Source: Phylloscopus collybita
Taxonomy: Eukaryota > Chordata > Aves > Passeriformes > Phylloscopidae
Assembly: GCA_027886175.1 (NCBI GenBank)
Contig: JAJNNQ010000024.1
Span: 32,529,001-32,593,000, forward strand
Length of the DNA: 64,000 bases
Direction: 5' to 3'
The notes under the pieces were generated by a model, which did no database searches, was not told the origin of the DNA, and saw only the letters and a program-made list of their open reading frames with translations. Numbering within the stretch: position 1 is the first letter of the stretch; each line of letters begins with the position of its first letter. The translations under genes and the position numbers were made by a program. Of the stretch, positions 23,201 through 38,200 are shown piece after piece.

Positions 23201-26200
23201 TCATTCAGCTTGTGAATGTCAAAAGGACAAGGATGGAAAGGTTTGGTCAGGACAGTAAGAATTTTTAAAAATTGGGTGCTAGAGCTAGGAGTTCCTTTGC
23301 TGCTCAGTGCTTGCACAATCACTACACAGCAGGGGGAATGGGTAGGAATATGGGACAAATAAAAATCAGTCTCTTGTTCCTGATTATAGTTCCTCTCACC
23401 TCTGCGTTGGGTCCATCAGGACTATATTAGATCTCTTATTTCATGAAGGCTAGTTCAGTTCAGGAAGCCTTTAAAGGTGGTCTGTTACATAGTTTCCTTC
23501 TTACTTTCCAGCTTCCAAAGACAAGACTTCCATTACCTGCCACATTTCTCACTGTGATGGTGAAGGGGGCCACGCTGCAGTTCAGCAGCCGAAAATTAGT
23601 GGTGGTCCAGAACTCTGAGAGCTTGGTCTTCATCCAGACAGACAAACCCATCTACAAGCCCGGACAGACAGGTACCAGGAAAGGGGTGGAGGTTTTCCTT
23701 TGAAACAAACATTTCTACTAAAACTGTTGGATCATGCTGGCCAGATATCAGTTGCTTTCAGTGGGGTCAGAACTGCAACCTCATGGCTGAGACTTATGTT
23801 TTATTACTCCATATAGGGGAAATTTGGGGAATCTTAAGGTGCATGCACATATCTGGGACACTTGCACACTCTCCTTCTCTCACTGTTGTTGTGGCTCTGT
23901 TGTTGTGGTCCATGCAGTCAGGAGGTCTGGATTAAAATCAGAGGACTGGATATTTATCCTATAGAGAACAGGATCAAAACTCAGACTAAGTAATGAAATA
24001 GCTTCCAAAGCAGCAGCTGATTTTGCTCAATGAAGACAGAAAGAATTTGTAAGCTTTTTCTTCTGGGCCAGTGATCTCCTAATTTGGCCTGGATGGGAAA
24101 AAATGTCCTAAAAGAGGTACTGAATTCTCTCTCTGTCCAGAGCTGACGCAAACTTGCAGCCAAGTGCTGAAGTAATTTACTTGCATTCATCCTTTCTAGG
24201 AAGTCAATCTAGCTATAACAAAATTAGAAGACCCATGTGAATTCTGGCTTAAAAATGCCTCATTGCAAAGTAGACAAAGGCAACTTAAATTTAACTTTGG
24301 TCCCAATTAATGAGATTCTGATGCCCGTGATCAGTAAGATGTTCACACTGCCATGGATTTGCTCTTAACATCCTCTTATTCATGTACCCACAGTAGATAG
24401 GTAACCTTCTATCATGACCTAGCATTCTAGTAAATGGAATTTCCTTAGGAGAGAACAGCCCTGTTGTCTGTTATAACATTTGTTTCTGCAACTGATTTTT
24501 CTTGTTACTGATTGCACTGTGGAACCTCACTGTCTTTCTCCATCAGTCCTGTTCAGAATTGTTTCTCTGGATGAAGAGTTCCGACCTGTGAATGAAATGG
24601 TAAGCATGATAACTGTTTTTCAACTTATTTGACCTTAAGTCAAATGTGACTAAAGGGAGGAAAAATAGTCTCTGTTGGGGAGAGCTCTCAGTACACTGAG
24701 CTAACTGAAAATTCTGGGTCACCTCAGATGTTTTTAACAGGATCTTTTGTCAAATTTCTGCACAAGGCTGCCTTCTGCATTCTTGGAAAGGTTTGATAAA
24801 CTGCAAATGGACAGTGCTGGCGTAAACAGTGAGCAATCTGCCATTACCACAGGGTGCAGCTGTTCTTGCTAGCACTGCAGATCATCCAGAGTTAGTAATT
24901 AGTAATTCTGGCTGTCTTTTGTGCCTGAGACAAAGGATTGTCCCCCTCTTCTCACACCCAAAATACTCCAATGATCCATACTAGGAGCTTTTTCCTTACC
25001 CCACTGGATGATTAGCTTTTACCCTGAAATGTGGTCATAGCTCTAGTCATTTCACTGTGTTGCTCGCACTCTGTCTAAACATGCTGCTTCCTTTCTTCTT
25101 TTTCTAGATTCCACTGGTGTATATCGAGGTATGTACAAACATTTAATTCACATTCACATCTAGTGTACCTCAGCCTGGGCAGAGTAAACAGTTGCCTCAA
25201 CATGATTCTTGTTTATTTTTTGTATTAAGCTGGTCCATTACATTAATTCAACTATGCAGAATTTTCACTCATATGGTGGCTACCGTGTACCTGGGCCCAG
25301 GTTACAGCTCCTCTGTCATCCTGCTGTGTACTTCCCCCAAAACTCTGCTAGTGCCCTCCACTCTTGGCCTGCAGCCTCCTGAAACACGGGGGCTGTCCTT
25401 CCCTTCACTGCTTTTGCTTTCCCCATTGCAGACTCCCATTGTTCTCACAATCTCTTGTGATCACATTATCTGTAGGACCCAAAGAGAAATCGTCTGTACC
25501 AGTGGACGAACGTAGAGTTAGAGATGGGATTTATACAGCTGTTCTTCAACCTCACCTCTGAACCTATCCAAGGCACCTACACAGTGGTGGCACAGAAGGC
25601 TTCTGGGAAGACAGTTCAGCATTCTTTCTCTGTGGAGGAATATGGTAACTGTCACTGCAATTTCAAGTTCCTAACAGCTAGTCCCATGGGACATGAAACC
25701 TTCACTGAACAGCATAGCAGATCTGACGAGGATGTCCAGCATTGCTGGAAATTTGTTTCTGTGTCCTTTACCTCCTAAGAATCATCTCTTTAGGAGGAGA
25801 GGACTGAAGGACTTGAGTGACCTATCTCCACTCCTCCCTAAGCCCCAGACCATGGAGTGCAGCTCTTCAGAATGCCCACCTCAGCAAGGTTCCTATCAGG
25901 AGGAGCAAAGTGCTTGGATCAGTCTGTGCTGACAGTCACAAGCCTTACCCCCTTTCAGAGGTGCTTTCAGGCCACAGACTCATCTCTAGTTGGCTACATA
26001 CCTGTCAAATAGTCCATAAGTCTGAGTCTAGACTGGGGCTGTCTAGGCTGTAAATTAAGATATTGCCTTTTCTGCCCCACAAGCCAAGCCCATAGCTTGT
26101 GTGATGCCATAGTGCCTTTACCTCCCTTTGGTGCTCTCACCTCTATGCCAGTTCCATCTGCTTGTCTAGAAAAATGGTATCCCAGTACACACTGGCCCAT

Positions 26201-29200
26201 GATCACAACCAGCGTATCTTCCCACCCCAGCAAGCCAGCTGCAACCCTTGTTACATGGTCTGACATGACCTGGCTCATGCAGCAGAGAGGTGTCCTGGCA
26301 GATGAGTCTTCCAGCTGCAAGACTGTGCTCTGTCCTGTGCCCTGAATCCCCTCCTAGTTCTCCCAAGACAGTCACCATCCACTTCCCCTCCTGCAGCTGG
26401 GTGTGGATGGGAGGTCACCTTGTGCTGTGTCACTAGAGAAGCCAGGGTGTCTTCCCATTTTGAACGAGATCTACGTGGTTTGAAAATGCAGAGCCCAGGC
26501 TTCAGTCTGCATATTTGTGGGCAACTTCTACTGATTTATCTCTCTGTTTTACTGCATTCTACTACTGTGGAACTGACAACCCATATGTTACCTATGAATC
26601 TGTATTTTAATAGCTGGTATAATAATATTGTCTTCTTACCTGGCACAATGCTTAGCTGAGGGGTTTGCCATAACTTCAGTGGGTTGTGCAGGAGACAGAA
26701 GCCTCTAAAATCTGACCATTTATATATAAAAGGTTTTTAGATAATTTGTAAGAACAGCCTCTGAGCACCTTTATGTGTCATTCTGATGTTATTTCCTACC
26801 ACATAGACTGTTTTTCTTTGGTTCTGCTGCAGTGCTGCCAAAATTCGAAGTGACAGTGAAAATGCCCAAGGTGATCAGCATTCTTGATGAGGAGCTGAAG
26901 GTGACAGTTTGTGGACTGTGAGTGTCATTCTTTCAAGTCCTGCTTGGTTTCAGTGTTTTCTTGAGTTGCTGATGAAAGTTCAGTAGGGAGGCTGAGAGAT
27001 GAGACTTTATTATATTTCTCAATTCTTTCGGGGTCCCAGGACTCAGCAGACTATATCTACTATTAGACAAAAGGCAACAGTTTCTGTTTGATGCACTTTG
27101 TATGTAACATAGAGAAACATATTTTTGATCTGGTTGTTGGTTTTGTGGTTTTGTTTTGGTGGGTTTTTTGTTTGTCTGTTTTTTGTGGGAGTACTTCTTG
27201 GCTATTTTTTGAGTCATTGAGGATTTCACACCAGCTACAGTGCTAGGGATGAGGCCTTTAGTTCAGTTTACCCAGGAATGATATTTTAACTGTATCTTCT
27301 GCCTGTTATTGTGGAGAGGAAGCCCTAAGGGATGCAGCTGCCCTCTTTCCTTTGTGTTCCATACACCGTGTAGGGAGAGCCACAGCTTGGGCTGAAGTGT
27401 GAGAGTAAAGACCCAGTACTCATACATATATAAGCCAGTTCTATCACAATTGGATGGTTGGGTAGATGCTTGCAACATGTTCTCCAGGATGAGAGGGACT
27501 CTCAACAAAATCAGCATTAGCATATGGTACCAGATTCCTTTCTGCTTTTTATTTCCTATGATGACCCTGTGTGTCCTGGAGGCAGCTCTAGGGAAGAAAG
27601 CTGGCATCAGTGGGGATGAGCCTGTAATTTTTCTACATCCCTCTTACATTCCTATTGTCTCTGTTTTCCTTTCAATCCTCCCTGCCTGTAGATACACGTT
27701 TGGGAAGCCTGTTCCCGGCCTGGTGAAGATGCGTGTCTGCCGGAAGTATGAACATGCAGCCATGTCCTGCTATGGTGAGGAGGCTAGAGCAGTCTGTGAG
27801 GAGTTCTCTGGGCAGGTGAGTCAGGATTACTCTGGTGGGTAGGGTGGTTGGGGAAAGTGCTATTGAGTGTGCCTCGTAGGCACAGGCTTGCTCTGATGTA
27901 CAAACATCGTGTTAACGTGGTGAGGCACTGGCACGGTTTGCCCAGGGAAGCTGTGGATGCCCCCTCCCTGGAAGTGCCCAAGGCCAGCCTGGATAGGGTC
28001 TTGAGCCACCTGGTCTATTGGTCTATTGGGAGATGGCCCTTCCTGTGGCAAGGGAATTGGAACTTAGATGGCCTTTAAGCCCCATTCCATCCATCCTTTA
28101 AGCCCCAAACAAAACCATTTTGTGATTCTATGATTCTGTGGAAATCCATGTATTTTAAGGACAAAAATGACACACCCATGCTTGTTTCTTCCTTAAAGAA
28201 GGCTAAAGGATTGGGTGCAAGATGAAATGTGAAAGGTAAAAGTAAGGGGGAAGGTCTGAGCAGTAAGAGCAATGTGTGTAAAGGCCAGAGTCTGATGGAG
28301 AATGGAGAGATGAAAGAGATAACTGAAAAGGCAGATGGAGTGTAGAGACTATAAGAGAAAAGTGAGATAGAAAAGCCATGAGCAATGCAAACTGAGTTGG
28401 AGTTGGCTTACACTGGAGATAGTGTATGGGGACAGAAGTTGGTGTTAGAGGAAGAAAAGGAGCAGAAACCAGGGGAGAGGCTGATGCATTTTGAGCAAGA
28501 AGGAAAAAAATATGGGTTTAGCAGTGATTAAGACAGACAGAAAACCCCCCCACACTTTTTTCACCTTTTAACTGGCAAGAGCGAAACTGAAAGGTGTTTG
28601 GAGCAAAGACAGATGCAACAGTACTGGGTTGACAGACGTTGGAGTAATAGCAATTGTGGAAATATGCCAGGAGAAGAAAGCAAATAGAAGATGTTCTTGT
28701 AGGCTGTGCTACAGCATGAGCCACATGAGTCCACAGCTACCTCTGCCACTACTGTTGTTACCCATGTCAAAAGAAAATATAAATACTGTGGTGCTAGCCT
28801 CTGTTCCAGGCATATCTTCTGAGGAGACTTGCCTTGTACACGAATTTGCTGAAGAGTGGTAGCAAGCTTTGGAAATACTTTTCCAGCTGTCATGTGCTTT
28901 CTACAAATAGGCTTTGGTTTATGTATCACTCATATGGCTTGCACATTTTAAACTAGCAGCTTTATTTTCTAATGAGCCTGATGCCTGACAAACATCTCTT
29001 ATGTGGCGTACATTGACTAATTCGCTGTGCACTCATACCGAATCTTGGCAGCTTCAAACTTCACAAACGTACACAAAAATTGCCTAGTTTACAAGCATTT
29101 TGCTCTAATGTTGCTGTAAGTACCTCAATATGCTTTTTGCTAAGTTATTTATGTCTTTTTCCAGTTTTGGTAAAAATAACAGAGGTAGATCATCTGTGAG

Positions 29201-32200
29201 GCTGTGGGCTTCTGTTTCAGTTCAGAGCAACACACAGTGATGGATTTAATTGAGTAAGCACTGTATAAATGAGAATATGATGGTCTTGCTTGTTTTCCTC
29301 CAACAGACAGACGTGTATGGCTGCATTTCTGAAGTGGTAAAGACCAAGTTATTCCAGCTCAAGAGAAGTGGATATGAGAATAAACTCCATGTAGAGGCTA
29401 AGATTAAAGAGGAGGATACGGGTATGGATCACCTGGATGAAAGAGCTATGTAATGGGCCCAGGAGAGACTAGCAGAGGGGCCTGCCCAGTAGGAATGAGG
29501 CATAAAAAGCAGACTCTTCCTTTTCTAGAATCTTAAAGTTTTCCTGCCTCTAGTCCAGGACCATCAAGAAAAGAGTTTGTCCAGCAAAAGAGGTTTGGCT
29601 TAGAGTAAAAGGAATTCTGGTCAGGCAGAGGCAAATTAGTTCTTCATGCTTCTTTCTGCAGGAGTGGAGTTGACTGGAACAAGCTTCTCGGAGATCACAA
29701 CCACCATTAGCAAAGTCACATTTGTGCTTTCAGATACTTACTACAAGCGAGGAGTCCCCTTCTTTGGGCAGGTAGGGAAACCATGAGAATGAAATGCCAT
29801 GACTGCCAAGCAATGGTGCTACTGAACCTTCTGATCAGATGTATGCCCCAGCTCTGCAAGGATGCTGGACCTCAGAGCTGCTAATTGCTGTGGGTCTCCT
29901 TTCCTCTGAAGGCTCTCAAACTGTGGAACAGCAGCTGAGAGCACAGCTCTCATTCTGTCCTTCTGCTTCTGCCTCTGCAGTCCACTAAAATTCTCCTTCT
30001 ACAGTCACCTGTTTAATTGGAGGCCTCAAGGGTGTGAGTTCGTGTCATTCTCCACATCCACTCCTCTGACCTGGAGGCGGAGATAAGAAAGAGGCAGAGA
30101 AAAAGTATTCAGAAAGTTTCAGCTGTCTCTGAAAGAGATATCTGTAAAATGCTGTTGAGGCTTCCTTGTCTGATATGGGCTCAATGTCTTTACCTTGGTG
30201 TTTTACCAGTCCTCTTCAGGTGGCAGCCATCCCTCTCCTTCTAAACTGTCCTGGTTTTGCTCCTCCAGGTGAAACTAGTGGATGGGTCTAATGCTCCAAT
30301 CGCCAATGAAACTGTGAGAATTTCTCTTCAAGGAGGACAGGAAGAAAACTATACAACAAATGAAGAGGGCATGGCAGAGTTTGCCCTAAACACTTCCTCA
30401 CTGGCCTTTGAAAATGTTGGAATTAGGGTAAGTCCTTTGGCAGAGAAGGTGATAAAGCCCCCCGCAGGACTGGAGGGGAAGCTCTAAAGTTTCTACTATA
30501 GATGCAAAAGTAGTAGTTAAATTATTGTTCCTTGTTGTTTGTGTGAACCTTGACACCAGTTTGGTGAAAATAGTCATACAGCAGACTGGAGTTCCAAGTC
30601 ACAATTATACTTAATCTTGTAAATAATTGATTTCTGCTTGGCAGTTGCAATACAGGGTTAGAAGGAACATCAAGGGATCGTAATAGTCCATTCTGCTCCA
30701 AGGGATCACCAGTCCTACCTGGTCAAGGATGAGTCTATCTCCCATATGCACATCTCAGGGTTTAATTTAGCATTTCAAGTTTCTAAGGACAGTTCCTGGG
30801 CTTTTTGGGGAGAGGTTGGGGTTTTGTTTGTTTGTTTGTTTTTGCTTTGTTTTGGTTTGTTGTAGAATTTATCTGTCTGGGACAAAAAGATGCTGCTGAC
30901 CATCTTGTTGTTAGTGGGAAATGCTATTTGTTGTGCAATATGCATATTTTGTAATATCACATCCTGGAGTAGGGGAGAATATTTGTGTCTAGAATTATAT
31001 TTGCTCTTCTCCCTACAATTCCTTTGTCACAGACTAAAACCATTAAAAATTTTCCAGAAGTTACTACTAGATGCTTGAAGTTTTCAGATTTCTGCAGGAT
31101 AAAGAAAAGGCAAGAATTCTCAATTATAGTGAGAAAGATAAAGAAAAAAGGGCACGTGAGGCACATCAAATACTGAAATAGCACCCTTCTAAATGTGAAA
31201 TATCTTTCCCTTGCTCTCTATTTTAAGAGGACCTGGATGCTCTCAGCTCCTCAACTTTTATTTGGTTTAGGTTTTGAATTGTTAGTTGGAAATTGTCCTC
31301 CTTTTCTATAGCATCTGTAGCTTGATCTTGGCACTGGTAATATCTGAACTGAACAGCACTATCCCTTCTTCAGTGCTGATGATAAGGAGAGAAATGAAAA
31401 TCAGCTTTTTTTCCCTTTAGACTAACTAGAATATTAGAGAGGGCAAGGCATTAATGTAAAAGCCCTTAAAGTGACACTGATAGTAAATAAAATCTGATAT
31501 GATTCAGCTTGTTTGACTCAAACTCCAGCCTCTGGCAGTGTGATCATTCCCAATGATTTTCTAAAGAAAGATACCACCATCCTCTCTTGCACTTTCCAAA
31601 GTCATGTGTTGCATTTGTTGTTGTTGTTGTTTTGTTTGTTTGTTTTTGTAGATTTCCTTGTTACTTCAGTACCAAAAAAATACTAAAGCTTTAATATTAG
31701 GTGATTAATTTTTGTCTCCAGTTTGGCCACCTGTGTTTGAGGATCTATGTATATATTTTCTCCTTTTCCAGGCAGTACATAAAAGAAACATCTTCTGCTA
31801 TGAACGTTCCTGGGTTGTTCCATATTATGGAGAAAGTTACCTTCAACTAAAGCGCTTTTACTCTCCCAGTAATAGCTTCCTCAAAATTGAGCCCAAGCCC
31901 AAGCCACTAAGCTGTGGCTCCTTCACAGAGATCCGGGTGCATTATATCCTTACTCCAGAGGCTGTAGGAGAGCAGAAGAAAATCACCTTTTACTACCTGG
32001 TAAGTTTGCACCTGCCATGCAGTGAGGTTGTCACTGGCAATTATAGGGGGACTAGAAATAAAAGGTGTGGTTTGTGGCAGCAGTCTTTAAACACTTTGTT
32101 GGCATCCTTCATATGTTCTTTAGAAACAAAAAGGAGGGTCTGAGTTGGGAATAAAGAACTAAGGATGTCCCAGTGCCCTCTGAGTGAGCACAGAGATTCT

Positions 32201-35200
32201 GCTACAGGGAGGCAGAGAGCTGGGTGTGAGCAGCAGACACACAGCTCGGTTGGTCTCCTTGCAGGGTCCCTCACTTTCAGGTTTGGCTAATGCAAAACCA
32301 CAATCACAACAAAATTTCTCCTTCCATTCAGGTGATGGCCAAGGGAAATATTAAGCGAGGAGGCACTCACATTCTGGATTTGGACCAGGAAAGTGGTGAG
32401 TTCCTCTCCCCCACCAAACTGTCCTTCTTATGAGGGGCTAGGCAACTGTGGCAGACATACATTCTGCTTCCATGTGAATGCAGGGATTGACATTCTGCAT
32501 GTCCTCTAAGATCTGGGAAGAGTTTGACCTTTATTTTCTCTGCCTTTAGGCTTTTCACTGATTTGCACAAATCCCCTGTGCTACTATCTTTCTCCTGACA
32601 CTGCGTTTTCTGGGGCTCCAGTGCTCCTTGGAGATACATCTGATAGTCTGTTTTTAGAAGCTGAAGCAAAATCCAGCATACTTATGCACTGGAAATCAGG
32701 CCTTTTCAGTCAGACAGGGAGACTTACACATCTCTGTCAGCACCAATTCATCCCACTTGGATGCCTGGAATTTCATAATGGCTAGGATAAAGTTCAGCAT
32801 AGAGTCAAACCTAGAATTTTGTCTGCTTCAAGAGAAAGTTTTTTGCACCTTAACATTTTGCCATTGTTTTCTTTGCTAGACAATGGTGTCTTCTCACTAC
32901 AGCTGTCTGTACAAGCTGATATTGCTCCAGTGGCCCAGGTGCTTGTCTACACCACAGTCCCCAGCAGGGAGGTGATTGCTGATTCAGCCAAGTTTGACAC
33001 AGAATTATGTTTCAACAATAAGGTAATTGTCCACTTCCTGAGGGAGCAGCCACCAGACTGCAGTGTGTTCAAGCTCATTTATTTAGATTTAGCTGGTTAA
33101 GGTAATTTCTTTAGATACACTATACTGGACAAGCAACATATCAATTGTTGTAGGTAGTTTCACTGCTTACTGGTTTGTGCTAACCTGGAGGAGATAACTG
33201 CTGGAAAAAAAAGTGCTAGCAGGGGGCTGCACTGATAAACCCCCCTTTAGCAGCTGGTCAAAGCTGCTGATCCTGCAGATTGTACTGGCTAAGAAAAAGA
33301 GAACAAGAGCAAGGTCTTTGCCAGCTGGTTTTCTCTCCACATAGAGTTTCTGGGTGCAGTACAGTGACTGGTCCCAGTTCAAGGACATACTCCACTGTCT
33401 GATCATGTCTAGCCCTATGTGGGATTGTCTTATCACATTCACAATGACCACAAAACCCAAAAAACACCTTAAAAATTTTATGAGCAGTTGTGATGCTTGA
33501 AGTTACCAGGAATTCTTGGTGCTGATTCCCCTGGCACTGCTGGAAGGGAACAGTAGCATAGAGAAAGTATAGAGGGAAGTGTGCATGCATATGGGGACCT
33601 TGTAAAGTTAGAACTGAATGCGCTCAACTGTAAGGAAAAGTCCTGTGAGAGTAGGGCATCTGTGACATAGTTCTTCCTGTGGTTACAGGTGGACTTAAGC
33701 TTCTCCCCTTCAGAAGGCCTGCCTTCCTCGTATGCTCACTTGCAGTTCCGAGCCTCCCCGAACTCCCTCTGTGCTGTGCGTGCTGTGGACAAGAGTGTTC
33801 TCCTCATGAAGTCAGAAGCTGAGCTGTCACCCACCTCTGTACGTTCTTGGTCTGTGGAACAAATCGGAGCCTGGTCAGAGCAAGAGCAGCCAGTGCTGGA
33901 GTGGAAACAGGGAACAGTCCCTCTTGTCAGAGCTGGCACGGGGAAGCTCCCCTGTTCTGCTTCTCACCTCCAGTGGGCAAGAAGATCAGAACTGGGCAGC
34001 AGTTGTTTCTTAGGGGTTTTGTTTGATTTTAAGGATGGCAGTTAGACAGCCATTTTAAGGGCCCTGCTTGTCTTGGCCAGAGCCAAAGGCTGCTGTGTAT
34101 TTGATGATAATTTTTCAGTTATTCACCTCATGCATGGATTAATTTTCTTGGGGTAGCATCTGGAAGTGTCAAAGAGTTTATTTGCCTTTTGCCAAACAGA
34201 AAATTACAATCCTTGAGTAGGGGCAAAGTATTCAAAGTATTAGAGATGGTTTGGCCAATGTAATTTTTTACATATTTGAGCCATAATAACCAGAGTAACA
34301 TGCAGAGCATAAGAAAAGAGGCAGTATCTCCAAATTTTGACTCTTGTTTCGATTCCCAAACTCTTATTGCTGTCAGCCCAGAAAGGACCATGGCAAGGTG
34401 GATGCATGTGCTGGTGATGTGACTGTTATGGTGCTTGCATCCAATTCCCTCAGCTGTGTTTCATAACAATGGACACTAAAATGCCAAATTCTCTCTTTCT
34501 GCCAAGGTGTATGACTTGCTTCCAGTGAAGGAATTCCATGGCTATGTCTATGGTTCAAACGTAGCCTTGGAGGAGCCCCTGTGGAATTGCGTGACCGTGG
34601 AGCCAATAGTTCGGGATGGGATCACCTATGTTCCAGTAATGGGGGTGAATGAAGAGGACACTCATAGCATCCTAAAGGTACAGCCCACCCTGGTCTGGTT
34701 AGGGAGTGGAGTGGGAGAATGATTGAGAATGCTTAAGCCTTCTGTGGCATCATGAAACTTAACAAGGGAAGGGTTTGTGCATCTGAATGGTCTGACACTT
34801 CTTTTTATCCAGAGGCATATTCAGTGAGGATCATAAGCTTTACTTGTCTTGCCAGATATGTTTCACACTTGGTGGAAAAGGTTTCAAAGGTTTCTTACAG
34901 GAAAAGCTTTGAGGTTGACTTTAAGTGAGGGTCTAATTGGAAGTAAATGATCCCATACCATTATAGTTACCTCAAATAAATCAGTATGTCCTTGAGCTGC
35001 ATTGTAGCCACAGACATTTCATTCCAGAGAGAAAACTGTATATGTACTTCCTGGCTAATCCTGACCCCTAGGCTGAAATTGGACAGGAACTACTGTCCTA
35101 GAAAAAGAGGGGATATACCCTTTGGTCTCTCTGAGCTACCCAGGCACTCAGACTCAAGGACTGGGGGATCATCTCAAGGTCCAATCCACACACAGTAACA

Positions 35201-38200
35201 GCTTCTCCATTTTGAGGCAGTAAAATGCCAATGTCAAGTCTGCTGTGTAGACCTCAGCAGGATTAAGTAATAAAAAAACCCAAAAACATGTTGTGTTTTT
35301 CTCCCACAGGAAATGGGTTTAAAGGTTTTCACAAATACCAACGTGAGGAAGCCTTGGGTTTGTGGCCCTAGTAATCACATCTATGCTGCCCATCAATCAG
35401 CTGGTGGAGTACCTGCAGCCATGGCTGCACCGCCCATGTATGCAATGAGGACAAGCGGTAAAGGAACTCGGCTTTGTTATTGCTTCTGGTCTGAGCAGAG
35501 ACCCCGTTTGTGTTTTGGGGTGGATACTTAAACAAGATCTAGGGTTGTGAATTGAAGCCTTGGAAGCAGTACTGAGCTGATGGGTTTGCAGATTTCAGCT
35601 TCTGAATGGGTTGTGTAGGTCTACACAAGACGGGCTTTGGTAACTCTGCATTAGAAATCATTACAACCAGACAGTGTTCAAAGACTGGCAGAGCAGAGGG
35701 TATTATCCTGCTGATAAATTCTCTGTTCATTAGGCTTTTACCGTAGACTTTTATTCCTAGATTATCGCTTAAAGTGTCTCCAATACCATTTTCAGGCTGT
35801 TCTCATCGACTCAGCCAGTCTTAAGTATGGTCAAAACGATGAAGTGGGTGACAAATTTTTCAGTAATGAGTTGGTAGACTTTGGGAGCTTAGCATGGTAA
35901 GACATATATGGTAGAAGTCCAGTCTGAAATGGACCCATCCTATTATCCTCTTTCTAAGGGTTATCTCAACTCTTACTTTGTAACAGTTTGGGCAACAGAA
36001 TTGGCCCTATTATCCTTCAGTATCATATTATGGAAAATATCTTAGAAATTAAAAGTTATTCTAGCTGCATAGTTGATTCTGAGAGTTTTCCTTTGGCACT
36101 AGAACCTGTGCTTTTGTATGTGTCCAGTTTAAAAACAATTTCTGACAGAAGTTGCAAAGATGCAGCATAGATGCCTTTTAATTATTTTACACTGAAATAA
36201 GCAGCAGTAAGAAGACTGAAAAACCACAATAGAAAAACACAAGCAAGTCACCTGCCACTTTTGCCAGCAGCAATGTGATATAGGTCTGGTAGCATCTTTC
36301 ACCTCTCTGTGAGACCTTCTCAGGCTCTGGAGAGGCCTGTTGCACAGTTAGTATGAATACTTGTTAGCTACTCAATTGTCATCCAAATGCAGAAATTAAT
36401 TTTTTGAAAAAGCCAAAGTAAAGATGACGAAAATTAGAATTTCCTTAGGAACTTTTCTTCTTTTTCTGCTTGGATGCATTTCTCTTTTTGTTTGTGAAAG
36501 CCGAGCAAGCCAAGTCCCACCCACCCCATCTTTGTTTTCCAGTTGTTGAAAAGTAAAACAAAATATTTAAGCAAATTTCATCCCAAACACAGAATATTTT
36601 ATTGGGAATAAATTGTGTATGTGAAAACTTTGTTTTAGTCAAAATGCCTCTTTTTACCCTTCCTGTATGCCAGCTGCATGTTTTTATTTTGAGCATTTTC
36701 AGCCTAGTTCTTGAGGAGGCCATAGCTTTGACAGGAGGTTAGTACTCTAAGTCACAATGACCCTACAAAAAACACTTCAATAGAAGGATGTTCTGTTGCT
36801 GGCTGGCCTGATTAGGATGGAGAAGAACATCACATCAAGGCTGCACCTGAAAGAGAAAAGGCTGCTTGCATAGGTCCTAAATAGGTCCTAAATAGGTTTT
36901 TGCTCTAAACCGTTTTTTAAGTTTGTAAAGTGCTGGCTTCCAAACTTTGAGGTCTGCTGGAGACCAGCAGAAAATAATGGAAGGCTGGCTCTTCTTGCCA
37001 ATAAGCCCTGGCCCTGAAACTCCACTGCTGTTGGTACCATAGCTCACTTCAGCCACAAGCATATGCTTCTGATTGACACTTTCTCAGACTGATGCATGAC
37101 ACTGATATAGGTCTTGCTTGTTTGGAATTATCAATAGTTGATTTGTTTTTCATCTCACCGCATTCAGGCATTCTGGCCGAGAGATCTTCTGGGCAGTTAA
37201 GCACTCCTGAAGAGGTGACTGAGACAGTCCGAAAGTATTTCCCAGAAACCTGGATTTGGAGCTTGGTACCTATAAGGTGAGTACCTTGGGCTAGCTCATT
37301 CCTTTTTAATAAAACTGGGTTTATAAGGTGAAAACATGAATTCCAAAATGTTTGTCCCTCATTGTTTGCAGAGACCATTTGGCAATCCTCTGAGATGAAT
37401 TTAATTTCAGCCATAGTTAGGTTTGTCCAAAGAATGGACTGGAAGAAGATTTAGTGGTCCTACAGTAGCAAATGTCTGTACCCCATCATTCACACAGCAA
37501 ATACTATTCAGTAGGCCAAAATGGGTACTGGTAGTCACCAAAATGCTGTAAAATTGATCCCTCTGTCCTTGCTGTCTGTGCTTTACCAGCTCTGAGGGAA
37601 AAGCTGATCTGGAAGTGACCATCCCTGACACCATCACTGAGTGGAAAGCCAATGCATTCTGCACTTCAGCAGACACGGGCTTTGGCCTGTCCCCAACAGT
37701 GTCCCTCAGAGCCTTCCAGCCCTTCTTTGTTGAGCTCACCATGCCCTACTCTGTGGTGCGTGGGGAGTCCTTCACGCTGAAAGCCACCGTTTTCAACTAC
37801 CTGCCTGCCTGCATCAGGGTAAGCAAGGTTTCAATTATTCTCTGTAGCTTCTTGTGCACCCCTTGCCTTCACCTAGCCTTCTTACCTTATCTCTCAGTAG
37901 CCCTAGACCCTTTGCCCCTGACATTTTATGTTATTTCTTCTGTATACTCCAAATGCAGAAACCCACAGCTGCAGTTCCCTGCTCCTTTGCTAATGAGAAA
38001 TGGCTATTGCTATGGCTTCCTAGCTCCCTGTCTCTCATGACCACCCTTTCTTAATTGCACCTCTCTCTACAACTGGCAGGTCAGTGTGTCTCTGGCTCAG
38101 TCTACTCATTTCCTGGCTACTCTGGTGGAGAAGGAGACAGGATCTCATTGTCTCTGTGAGAATGTGAGGAAAACCGTGGCATGGCTGGTGACTCCCAAAT

